From Sulfurimonas sp. (lineage in GTDB: Bacteria; Campylobacterota; Campylobacteria; Campylobacterales; Sulfurimonadaceae), in the NCBI GenBank assembly GCA_021157665.1, contig JAGGWE010000231.1:1-11502 (forward strand): 11,502 bases of DNA, read 5' to 3'. The notes beneath the pieces were generated by a model. The model saw only the letters and a list, made by a program, of their open reading frames with translations. It was not told the DNA's origin and did no database searches. Below, in pieces: positions 5,271 to 11,502 of this stretch; position 1 is the stretch's first letter, and each line of letters begins with the position of its first letter. A program made the translations under genes and the position numbers.

Positions 5271-6002
5271 TTATATTAATTTATACTCTATATTTAGGGA
5301 GTTTAATTCTTTACAAAATAGATTAAAATACTCTAAAGTGTTTGATTTATCAAAGCCACTAAGTGATAACTCAACTGATGGTTTGTTATCTTTAAAGATA
5401 GGAAGTGATGATAATTCTACATTTGAAGGTAGTGTTTTCATAAGTGTAATAAGTGTGTTTTCGCTAGTTCGTGCTAGAAGTGTAAATCTATATTTATCAA
5501 CTTTTTTTGAGAAAAATTTATTTATAACATCACTAATCATAGGATGTGCCATTTGTGGAAAACCTGGAACAAAAAAGTATTTATCTTCTAGTGAAAATCC
5601 AGACATATTATTTATGGGATTAAAAAGTAGTTTGGCATTTGGTGGTAAATCTGCCATGTAGATTCTATGTGGATATGCTTCACTGCCAAATTTTTCAATA
5701 ATATCTTTTTCAAACTCCACATGCCGTTGTACTTTTTTGTTAGTGAAAATTTCAGATGCTATCTCTCTTGTTAGATCATCAGGGGTTGAACCAATACCAC
5801 CAAAAGAAAAAAGTACAGCATCTTTATCATTTTTAATTAATTGATAAATATTTTTCATAAGTTTTTCATCATCTTTGACAATAAAAGATGCAAAAAGTTC
5901 ATGTCCATATTTTGCTAATTCACTTTGAAGAAATTTAAAGTGTTTATCTTCTCTTCTTGCGTTTAATATTTCTGTTCCAATTATTAGTGCATAAAAATTC
6001 AT
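5271..6002 (-). CDS. CinA N-terminal-type (MoCF/COG1058) protein lacking the amidase domain
   Basis: This 243-residue protein matches the N-terminal half of CinA. The molybdopterin-binding-like fold occupies about 1-160, with IGTEIL at the start and the signature FGGIGSTPDDLT at 67-78. A small CinA-type middle domain follows (about 165-243, LLARTSENTLITLMKTLP onward). Full CinA is about 400 residues and ends in a nicotinamide-nucleotide amidase (PncC) domain, which is absent. COG1058 domains have been linked to ADP-ribose pyrophosphatase activity in nucleotide salvage; annotation as a molybdopterin-binding protein is by fold only. The start CAT at 6000-6002 is preceded by an AAGAAGAG purine stretch. 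It is divergent from the acidic-protein gene at 6063. Confidence 0.8.
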   Translation of the reverse strand: MNFYALIIGTEILNARREDKHFKFLQSELAKYGHELFASFIVKDDEKLMKNIYQLIKNDKDAVLFSFGGIGSTPDDLTREIASEIFTNKKVQRHVEFEKDIIEKFGSEAYPHRIYMADLPPNAKLLFNPINNMSGFSLEDKYFFVPGFPQMAHPMISDVINKFFSKKVDKYRFTLLARTSENTLITLMKTLPSNVELSSLPIFKDNKPSVELSLSGFDKSNTLEYFNLFCKELNSLNIEYKLI

Positions 6003-6013
6003 TACTCTTCTTT

Positions 6014-6041
6014 TTGATAAATTATTGTATTATTGCATAAT
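6014..6041 (+). promoter_or_regulatory. Candidate promoter of the acidic-protein gene
   Basis: TTGATA (6014-6019) and CATAAT (6036-6041) are separated by 16 bp. Transcription would begin near 6048, close before the AAGG Shine-Dalgarno and ATG 6063. The match is fair but not perfect. Confidence 0.45.
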
Positions 6042-6062
6042 TAAAAATAAAAAGGTATAAAA

Positions 6063-6350
6063 ATGTCTCAGGCACAAAAACTAGAAGAGTTATTAACAAA
6101 AAGTGTTATTCCAGATTTAGATGAAAGATTAGATGAGATTTTTGAAGAGATAGCTGATAATAAAGAAGCCTCAGAGGACGCAAAAGAGGAGATTGAAGAA
6201 CTTCGTGAGTTTAAAGCAGATTTACAAGATATTTTAGATGATATTGTTAGTGGTGATATAGATGAAGAGGAGTGTACAGAATTGATTGATGATATTTTAG
6301 AAGCTCAAAAAGGTGACGATGAAGATTTTGGATTTGTTGAAGAAGATTAG
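6063..6350 (+). CDS. Very acidic, helical small protein of unknown function
   Basis: This is a 95-residue cytoplasmic protein in which about 37 residues are Asp or Glu, concentrated in heptad-like helical segments (for example EEIADNKEASEDAKEEIEEL, about 28-47) and an acidic C-terminal tail. A single Cys lies at about residue 70. I recognise no named domain. Similar highly acidic small proteins act as partners of basic proteins or as metal or DNA mimics, but nothing in the sequence decides this. ATG 6063 is preceded by AAGG with suitable spacing. The gene stands alone between the divergent CinA-like gene and the convergent lipoprotein gene, and is followed by a strong hairpin at 6356-6385. 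Confidence 0.75.
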   Translation: MSQAQKLEELLTKSVIPDLDERLDEIFEEIADNKEASEDAKEEIEELREFKADLQDILDDIVSGDIDEEECTELIDDILEAQKGDDEDFGFVEED

Positions 6351-6355
6351 ATTTT

Positions 6356-6385
6356 AAATTCCACATGCCAAAGCATGTAGAATTT
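6356..6385. terminator. Strong hairpin downstream of the acidic-protein gene
   Basis: AAATTC-C-ACATGC (6356-6368), a CAAA tetraloop and GCATGT-A-GAATTT (6373-6385) pair at 12 of 13 positions, with one C/A mismatch. It begins 6 bases after the stop codon. The right arm ends in TTT, giving a modest U-run on the plus strand. The A/T ends make it usable from both sides. Confidence 0.65.
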
Positions 6386-6390
6386 CAGAT

Positions 6391-6423
6391 GAAGCAATTG
6401 AAAAATTCTTATTCAGTTGCTTC
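6391..6423. terminator. Second tandem hairpin, overlapping the lipoprotein gene end
   Basis: GAAGCAATTGA (6391-6401) pairs with TCAGTTGCTTC (6413-6423) over 11 positions with one G-U wobble on the plus strand and an 11-base loop. The right arm lies in the last codons of the minus-strand lipoprotein gene. Together with the hairpin at 6356-6385 it separates two convergent genes. Confidence 0.5.
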
Positions 6424-6552
6424 GTGAATTGTACCTTTTGTAGAGTTCCAAGCCTTATTGGAATCCTCTTTAACCCCTTCCCATGTAGCCGAACACCCAC
6501 TACTTAGAGCTAAAATACTAAAAACTGCTAAAAAACTAAAAAACTTTTTCAT
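6409..6552 (-). CDS. Small entericidin-like lipoprotein
   Basis: This is a 47-residue lipoprotein precursor. MKKFFSFLAVFSILALSSGC is a signal peptide whose lipidated Cys would be residue 20; Ser rather than Leu at -3 makes the lipobox imperfect. The mature part of 28 residues contains two 11-residue units, WEGVKEDSNKA and WNSTKGTIHEA, giving a Trp-spaced amphipathic helix reminiscent of entericidin or LEA-like envelope proteins. ATG 6552 is chosen because AAGGA lies 8 bases upstream and it starts exactly at a normal signal peptide; the frame opens further upstream to 6633, but that part looks like untranslated leader. It is probably anchored to the inner or outer membrane; the function is unknown. 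Confidence 0.72.
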   Translation of the reverse strand: MKKFFSFLAVFSILALSSGCSATWEGVKEDSNKAWNSTKGTIHEATE

Positions 6553-6586
6553 ATAAATCATCCTTGTATTTTCTTTTACAATAACA

Positions 6587-6592
6587 ATTATA
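6587..6592 (-). promoter_or_regulatory. Candidate -10 box of the small lipoprotein gene
   Basis: TATAAT on the minus strand would start transcription near 6580, leaving a leader of about 28 bases before ATG 6552. The hexamer 17 bp upstream is TCTTTA, the same as upstream of the -10 box at 2438-2443. Confidence 0.42.
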
Positions 6593-6646
6593 TAATATTT
6601 TTGATTTAATAAAGATTTCCATTTTATAAACATATTTGCATTACTA

Positions 6647-8341
6647 TCATATAATTCTTAGTGGTTCAGAAAAGTAATAGCCTTGAAACTGGTCAATCTC
6701 AAATCTTTTTAAAATATCATAAATCTCTTTAGTATGAACATGCTCAGCAATTATTATAATATTGAGCTCATGAAAAAATGTAGCGATAAACTTTGTTAAA
6801 ATAAAAGCATGTGCATCTACATCTATATTTTTAATCAGGCTTTCATCTATTTTTATATACTCAGGATGAATCTCTAAAATTTGTTTAAAATTTGAATAGC
6901 CGCTTCCAAAATCATCAATAGCAATCTTTACGCCAAGACTACGAAACTTTGTAATGCTGTCTTTAAGTGTCTTATAATCCTGAATACTCTCACTTTCAAG
7001 AATTTCAACAATAATTCTATTTCCTATATTTTCCTCTTTTATTCGTTTATATATAGTCCTCATAAATGATTTATTTTGAATATCTGTATATGAAAAATTT
7101 ATAGAAATAAGATGCTCATGCGTTTTTAAAGAATCAAGTACTTTATGAATCATCATACTTGAAATTGCACTGTAATATTTACTTTGCTGTGCAATTTCCA
7201 TAAAATGAAAGGGAGAAAAAAACTTCTCTTGTCCATCCTCTATTTCCACTAATCTCATTAATGCTTCATATTTGACAATATTACTATTTATATCAACTAT
7301 AGGCTGATATACTGGAACAATACGGTTGTTTTCAAGAGCTCTAATGATTTTATATTGCCACTCAATTTTTTGTTCCATCTTTTGTGTTGTATCTAGTAGT
7401 GTATTATAGACTGTATAAGATTGATGCTTGTCTTTTGCATTTTTGAGTGCCATATCAGCATGTTCAAACGGACAATCTTGCCCTAGTGACATACCGATTG
7501 TCGCATTAATATCAATCTTTTTATCCGCTTTACTGAGATAGACACTAAATAGTCCGATTTGCTCTTGCAAATCTTTAAACTCATCTTCATACTTTTCGGT
7601 ATCAATATAGGTAACTTGATCTAGTAAAATAAATTGATCACCAGTTGCATGGTAGAGTTTATAAGAGAGTTTATGAGTAAAATTCTTTAGAAAATTTGCA
7701 AAATCAACAATAACTTTATTACCAGAATCAGTCCCATAGAGATCATTAATACCTTGGAGGTTATCAATATCAAGAAGTATCAATACGCTAAACTCTGGCT
7801 TAGCGGTGTCGTGCAAAGTAATATCATTCATAAAAGCAGATAAGTTATCAAGACTGGTTAACCTATTTATATAGATATTGTCTTTAATCTCTTTATTCTT
7901 GTTAATAGTTAAATCTTTATAAGTTTGAGCTATTTTTTGATTGTGATTCGCTTCGGCAACTTTATAGATAATTTTATTTAACTGTTTAATATTTACTGGT
8001 TTAAGTACATAATATTCAATACCTGCATTAAAAAGTTCTAAGAGATACTTTGATTCATTATATGCTGAGTTGATGATAATGGCTTGATTGGGATTCTTTT
8101 GCAAGATCGCCTTTGACATTTCAATGCCATTCATCTTTGGCATATTGATATCACTGAGAACCAGATCATAATCACCTTTTTTATAAAGTTCTAATCCCTC
8201 TTGCCCATTATCAGCCAGATCTACTACAGGAAAAAATCTTTCCAGATACTCTTGTATCTCTGCACGAATCAATTTATCATCCTCTACATAAAGGACTTTC
8301 ATATCTTTTGTAAACTCTCGAAGTTTTTTTAAGTCAGTCAT
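6647..8341 (-). CDS. Response regulator with REC, GGDEF and EAL domains
   Basis: This is a 564-residue cytoplasmic regulator of cyclic di-GMP. The REC domain (about 13-130) has the acidic pair Asp21/Asp22, phospho-acceptor Asp64, Ser92 and Lys114. The GGDEF domain (about 155-315) keeps Asp191 but has TGDQF (233-237) in place of GGDEF and no RxxD inhibitory site, so cyclase activity is doubtful. The EAL domain (about 330-562) keeps Glu359 of EAL, Asn415, Glu446, Asp476/Asp477, Lys497, Glu533 and Gln553. AEGVE reads AEHVH (532-536), losing the second Glu. It is most likely a phosphorylation-controlled c-di-GMP phosphodiesterase whose GGDEF may bind GTP as an allosteric site. Its ATG overlaps the histidine kinase stop by 8 bases, so that kinase is its likely partner. 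Confidence 0.9.
   Translation of the reverse strand: MTDLKKLREFTKDMKVLYVEDDKLIRAEIQEYLERFFPVVDLADNGQEGLELYKKGDYDLVLSDINMPKMNGIEMSKAILQKNPNQAIIINSAYNESKYLLELFNAGIEYYVLKPVNIKQLNKIIYKVAEANHNQKIAQTYKDLTINKNKEIKDNIYINRLTSLDNLSAFMNDITLHDTAKPEFSVLILLDIDNLQGINDLYGTDSGNKVIVDFANFLKNFTHKLSYKLYHATGDQFILLDQVTYIDTEKYEDEFKDLQEQIGLFSVYLSKADKKIDINATIGMSLGQDCPFEHADMALKNAKDKHQSYTVYNTLLDTTQKMEQKIEWQYKIIRALENNRIVPVYQPIVDINSNIVKYEALMRLVEIEDGQEKFFSPFHFMEIAQQSKYYSAISSMMIHKVLDSLKTHEHLISINFSYTDIQNKSFMRTIYKRIKEENIGNRIIVEILESESIQDYKTLKDSITKFRSLGVKIAIDDFGSGYSNFKQILEIHPEYIKIDESLIKNIDVDAHAFILTKFIATFFHELNIIIIAEHVHTKEIYDILKRFEIDQFQGYYFSEPLRII
8124..8157 (-). repeat. 34-base repeat in REC coding region, copy A (inverted)
   Basis: This stretch, read on the minus strand, is identical over 34 bases to 10393-10426 on the plus strand. 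It encodes the phospho-acceptor loop around Asp64 (SDINMPKMNGI). The flanking REC codons differ at many synonymous sites. Confidence 0.85.
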
Positions 8342-10091
8342 CTAAGACTCCTTCATCATGTTTAAGTGCAATTGTGATACTAAAACAGGCACCTTCGTCA
8401 TTATTATGTACATCTATAATACCTTTTAGGTGCTTTTCGATTATCATCTTTGACATATATAGTCCAAGTCCGGTACCACCTTTTTCCTCTTTAGTAGAAA
8501 AATACGGTTCAAATATTCTTGGTAATATATCTTCTGGTATTCCACCGGCATTATCGCAGATTTCAAACTTTGCTGTCTCATTATCATGGCTTATATTTAA
8601 GCAGATAATTCCGTTATTTATATCTTTTATTTTTATAATATCTTTGGCATTATTTATGATATTTATCAGTACTTGAATTACTTCATTTGAATATGTGGTA
8701 ATTTCTGTATCATCTTGCAGCGATTCTTTTAGAGTTATATTATTATTTTCCAGACTTTTTTCAATAATACTAAGAGTACCTTTAATTATTTTTGAGAGCA
8801 TTTGAGTATTTGGTTTTTTGTTAGGTTTTAGAAAATCTCTAAAGTCATCAATAGTTTTTGATAGAAATGCAGTTAATTCAACAATTTTACTTAGTTTAGT
8901 ATCGAATCGTTTAGAGTCAATATCATCCATTTCTATGTCAAGCTGCATATTTTGTGCACTCATTCCTATGGCTGTTATAGGCTGTCTCCACTGATGGGCA
9001 ATCATACTAATCATATCTCCCATTGCTGCTTGGCGTGACTGGGCTAGCATAATTTCATCTTTTTGTTTGAGTTCACTTTGCAGCTCTTTTTTCTCCGTAA
9101 TATCACGCATAAATCCTATGCCGTGCCACTCTCCATCAATCTGCACACCACTTAGAACGAGTGAGATAGGAAACTCATGTCCTCCTTTTCTAATCGCTGA
9201 GAGTTCCAAAATTTGACCAAGAACTGCTCCCTCTCCGGTCTGGGCAAACTTTTCATATGCTTTTACAGCAGCTTCATAAAAAGCTTCAGGTGCTACAATT
9301 TTATGAAAGTCTTTTCCCATAAGTTCATCTTCTTCATAGCCAAGTATCTCTTTAGCTTTTGGATTCCAAAATACAAGCCTGCCTTTGGAGTCAAGCATGA
9401 TGATGGCATCTAGTGCAGACTCTGTTATTGCCAGAAATTTTCTTTCCTTTTCTAAAAGAAGTTTATAACTGTTTTGTAACTGATTTTTTATTTTTTCTAT
9501 TTCAGTGATATCAGTAAATGTTACCACAGAGTGATTAGTTTCATTAAAATCTAAGGTTTTTGCCTGAACAATAAAACGATGTTGTTTATCGTTATACATC
9601 ATAGAGACTTCATGTGTATCAGTTGGCTTTGAGAGAATGAATTCTAACCAATCGACACCTTGTACAATTGACATAAGGCAGTTACTGTCTTTTATAAAAA
9701 AATCACAAATACAATCATGTTTTTGTTTGAATGCTTGAAGTGTGTTAAAGCCTGTAAACTTCAACATTGTACGATTGGCTTTTATAATATTGTTACCATT
9801 AGTTACAATCATAATATTTGGAGCAGCATCAATGATACCTTGAAGATAGTTTTGATTAAACTCTAGTTCTTTAGAGAATGGTTTTATAATATAGTATATT
9901 AAAATCGGATATGAAAAAATTGCTAGAAAAAACGCATCAAGAGGTGCTTCAATCCATGGTGAATTTAAATCGAGAAAATATAAAAAAATCATAATTAAAA
10001 TTTCAATTATAATAATAATTGATAAAAAAGTAAAAAAATATTTAAATATTATAGTTTTAAAAAGTTTTTTTATTTTAAATAAATTATCCAT
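8334..10091 (-). CDS. Membrane PAS-PAS sensor histidine kinase
   Basis: This is a 585-residue kinase. Two transmembrane helices (about 15-40 and 51-69) with a short loop leave almost no periplasmic domain, so sensing is probably cytoplasmic or within the membrane. PAS1 (about 80-198) contains HDCICDFF, with Cys127, Cys129 and a further Cys138. PAS2 with PAC spans about 215-335 (ITESALDAIIML to GFMRDITEKKEL). The HisKA domain has His366 in IAHQWRQP, the form typical of Campylobacterota. The HATPase domain has the N box INIINNAKD (476-484), G1 DNAGG (513-517), F box FEPYFSTK and G2 GGTGLGLY (538-545), so it should be active. ATG 10091 has AAGGA upstream. It is followed by the overlapping REC-GGDEF-EAL gene and is divergent from a second response regulator with a near-identical REC core. 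Confidence 0.92.
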   Translation of the reverse strand: MDNLFKIKKLFKTIIFKYFFTFLSIIIIIEILIMIFLYFLDLNSPWIEAPLDAFFLAIFSYPILIYYIIKPFSKELEFNQNYLQGIIDAAPNIMIVTNGNNIIKANRTMLKFTGFNTLQAFKQKHDCICDFFIKDSNCLMSIVQGVDWLEFILSKPTDTHEVSMMYNDKQHRFIVQAKTLDFNETNHSVVTFTDITEIEKIKNQLQNSYKLLLEKERKFLAITESALDAIIMLDSKGRLVFWNPKAKEILGYEEDELMGKDFHKIVAPEAFYEAAVKAYEKFAQTGEGAVLGQILELSAIRKGGHEFPISLVLSGVQIDGEWHGIGFMRDITEKKELQSELKQKDEIMLAQSRQAAMGDMISMIAHQWRQPITAIGMSAQNMQLDIEMDDIDSKRFDTKLSKIVELTAFLSKTIDDFRDFLKPNKKPNTQMLSKIIKGTLSIIEKSLENNNITLKESLQDDTEITTYSNEVIQVLINIINNAKDIIKIKDINNGIICLNISHDNETAKFEICDNAGGIPEDILPRIFEPYFSTKEEKGGTGLGLYMSKMIIEKHLKGIIDVHNNDEGACFSITIALKHDEGVLDD

Positions 10092-10112
10092 GCTAAATCC
10101 TTTATGAGCAGG

Positions 10113-10124
10113 TACTTAAGTATA
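10113..10124 (-). promoter_or_regulatory. Candidate kinase promoter -10 with overlapping palindrome
   Basis: TATACT on the minus strand (10119-10124) would start transcription near 10112, about 21 bases before ATG 10091. It overlaps the perfect 10-base palindrome TACTTAAGTA (10113-10122), a possible operator. No good -35 is visible. Confidence 0.38.
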
Positions 10125-10140
10125 AGAAAAGATATTATTA

Positions 10141-10149
10141 TGATATAAT
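10141..10149 (+). promoter_or_regulatory. Extended -10 promoter of the REC-PAS regulator gene
   Basis: TGATATAAT is a perfect extended -10 (TGnTATAAT). Transcription would begin near 10156, leaving a leader of about 53 bases with the Shine-Dalgarno AAGGGGG at 10196-10202. The -10 overlaps a 7-bp inverted repeat, ATATTAT/ATAATAT (10132-10138 and 10145-10151). It is back to back with the kinase promoter, so the divergent pair may be coregulated. Confidence 0.6.
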
Positions 10150-10208
10150 ATTTTTTCTTAATTTAAAGCAAAACTGTTTTATTTTTTTCGCATATAAGGG
10201 GGTTGAAT

Positions 10209-11471
10209 ATGATTACAATAAGCAAGTTAATAGAGTATGCTGTGGATATAAAAGTGTTATATGTAGAAGATGACAAAAGTATTCAAGAAGAGATTTATGA
10301 TTTTTTGAGTCGTTTCTTTCCAGTGATTGATTTGGCTGATAATGGTGAAGATGGACTTGAACAATATAAAGCCGGAGATTATGATATTGTTATCAGTGAT
10401 ATCAATATGCCAAAGATGAATGGCATCGAGATGGTTCATGCTATTAAACAAATTAATGAAGAGCAGAAGATTATAATTACATCTGCATATAATGAGCCAC
10501 AATACCTCATGAGTTTAATTGATGAAGGGGTTGATAAGTTTGTACTTAAGCCTTTTAATAACAAGAAATTTTTACTAGTACTTTATAAACTTAGTGAATT
10601 TATTTACAATAAAAAACAGAACCAGCTTCTTCAAAAGAAAATAGATGAAAAAATAGCAGAAACACAAACAATTGTTGACATGATTGAACATGGAATTGTA
10701 GCTATAGATAATGGAGAAGTAACGCAGGTAAATCAGCAGTTTTTAGATATTGCAGGTTATAAAAGCTTAGGTTCATATCAGATGGAAGTTAAGAATCTTC
10801 CTTCACTCTTTGAAGTACACAAAGGGTATGTAGATGTTAATACTAATGAAGAGTTTACTCGACTACTTGAATCAAATAATAAAGAGATTCATAAGGTTAT
10901 AATAAAGAGAGAGCTGGAAGATAAAGTCTATCTTATTAAACATAAAAAAGTATCTAACAAAGATAAGTATATTATATCTTTTACTGATATTACTGATGAG
11001 GAACAACTTGTTAATATTAATACAAAAACAGGGTTACCAAATATTTATGCAGCTACTGCAAATCTTGAGCATCGCCTTAATAAAAACTCTTCTTTTGTTA
11101 TTGATATTATAAGGATTGAGAATATTGATAAGATGGTTAAATGGTATGGTAGAGATATTCGAAATAGTATCGATGAAAATGTTGCAGAAGTATTTAAAAC
11201 ACAGAAAAAAGAGCTTGATGAACATGCTATATTTGTAGCCTATTACGGACATAATAAATTTATTATGATTCGTAATGAAAAAGTTCATAGACTTATAGAA
11301 AAAATAATAAATCGAATTAGTTTAAAAACTGCTGTAGAAGAAAACAAAATATCTGAAAAAAGTAATATACTCTATAAACCGGTACATCTTTCAATAGAGG
11401 TTAAAGCAGGTGCAAATATAGATGATGTAATAAAAATGGTAGATGAAAAGTTTAAACAAATCATTTTATAA
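10209..11471 (+). CDS. Response regulator with REC, PAS and degenerate GGDEF domains
   Basis: This is a 420-residue regulator. The REC domain (about 13-130) has Asp21/Asp22, Asp64, Ser92 and Lys114 at the same positions as in the REC-GGDEF-EAL protein. A PAS domain (about 150-268, ending SFTDITDEE) follows. The last part (about 270-420) has the GGDEF-family opening TKTGLPN (272-278), but the catalytic motif is replaced by GHNKF (347-351) and the metal-binding Asp of the IDxD segment is missing (IIRIEN), so it cannot be a cyclase of the usual kind. It probably serves as a protein- or ligand-binding output, or as a phosphate sink for the shared kinase. ATG 10209 is preferred to TTG 10203 because AAGGGGG lies 6 bases before it. 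No terminator hairpin is seen after the stop; the last 31 bases hold nothing recognisable. Confidence 0.88.
   Translation: MITISKLIEYAVDIKVLYVEDDKSIQEEIYDFLSRFFPVIDLADNGEDGLEQYKAGDYDIVISDINMPKMNGIEMVHAIKQINEEQKIIITSAYNEPQYLMSLIDEGVDKFVLKPFNNKKFLLVLYKLSEFIYNKKQNQLLQKKIDEKIAETQTIVDMIEHGIVAIDNGEVTQVNQQFLDIAGYKSLGSYQMEVKNLPSLFEVHKGYVDVNTNEEFTRLLESNNKEIHKVIIKRELEDKVYLIKHKKVSNKDKYIISFTDITDEEQLVNINTKTGLPNIYAATANLEHRLNKNSSFVIDIIRIENIDKMVKWYGRDIRNSIDENVAEVFKTQKKELDEHAIFVAYYGHNKFIMIRNEKVHRLIEKIINRISLKTAVEENKISEKSNILYKPVHLSIEVKAGANIDDVIKMVDEKFKQIIL
10393..10426 (+). repeat. 34-base repeat in REC coding region, copy B
   Basis: This is the plus-strand partner of 8124-8157: 34 identical bases in inverted orientation about 2.2 kb apart, covering the Asp64 phosphorylation loop of the second response regulator. 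Confidence 0.85.
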
Positions 11472-11502
11472 ATAGTTTCTCTTTTTAGATGTTTATTTAT
11501 AG

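Noticed and set aside
5271..6002. Full CinA competence protein
   Set aside because: The C-terminal nicotinamide-nucleotide amidase domain is missing and no separate pncC gene is nearby, so the cinA symbol was not assigned.
2506..6369. CACATGCC as a dispersed repeat element (2506-2513, 5718-5725, 6362-6369, plus the reverse complement at 2487-2494)
   Set aside because: Two instances are hairpin arms and one is ordinary coding sequence of the CinA-like gene; flanks do not align beyond about 10 bases, so no repeat family can be supported.
6553..6633. Longer start for the small lipoprotein at 6633
   Set aside because: It would bury the signal peptide behind 27 residues and place the promoter and Shine-Dalgarno within coding sequence.
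10132..10151. AT-rich inverted repeat ATATTAT/ATAATAT as a specific operator
   Set aside because: It coincides with a TATAAT box in very AT-rich DNA, where such symmetry arises by chance; it is mentioned only with the promoter.
10209..11471. Active diguanylate cyclase
   Set aside because: The catalytic GGDEF motif is GHNKF and the metal-binding Asp is absent; only the fold remains.

Overview
The window looks like chromosomal DNA from a Campylobacterota (epsilonproteobacterial) organism, probably Sulfurimonas/Arcobacter-like. It is strongly AT-rich. It carries the long DapD type with an MVEGRIS / GDGSDVGGGAS core, a histidine kinase with the IAHQWRQP H-box common in this phylum, and c-di-GMP-type response regulators. 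Genus is an inference from protein character only. No rRNA, tRNA, transposase, integrase or CRISPR array is visible, and no gene-free stretch exceeds 300 bases.

Left part (1-2105, + strand): a consensus sigma-70 promoter overlapped by two TGACA-N3-TGTCA palindromes drives a two-gene operon. The first gene is a CI/LexA-like S24 repressor with its self-cleavage Ala-Gly, Ser and Lys all present. The second, overlapping it, is a lipoprotein with SH3 domains and an NlpC/P60 cell-wall hydrolase domain. This resembles a self-regulated, stress-releasable switch controlling a wall hydrolase.

Middle part (2110-6633): a miniature flagellar axial (FlgC-like) protein; dapD of lysine/meso-diaminopimelate synthesis; and, divergent from dapD, an ankyrin-repeat protein whose promoter spacing suggests a leaderless mRNA. 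Next comes a compact minus-strand cassette of three unfamiliar genes: a 40-residue single-membrane-pass peptide not usually called as a gene, a DUF6166-like protein fused to a helix-turn-helix, and a ribbon-helix-helix-like protein. An imperfect palindrome lies just upstream of the cassette. Then follow a stand-alone CinA N-terminal-type protein, a very acidic 95-residue protein, and a 47-residue lipoprotein. The last two converge on a pair of tandem hairpins.

Right part (6647-11471): a signalling module. A membrane PAS-PAS histidine kinase overlaps by 8 bases the start of a REC-GGDEF-EAL response regulator (both minus strand). Divergently transcribed is a second response regulator, REC-PAS-degenerate GGDEF. 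The two REC domains are paralogous, with functional residues at identical positions, and share a 34-base perfectly identical stretch in inverted orientation. The likely picture is one kinase feeding two regulators: one with a probably active c-di-GMP phosphodiesterase, the other with a dead cyclase fold that could act as decoy, phosphate sink or protein-interaction output.
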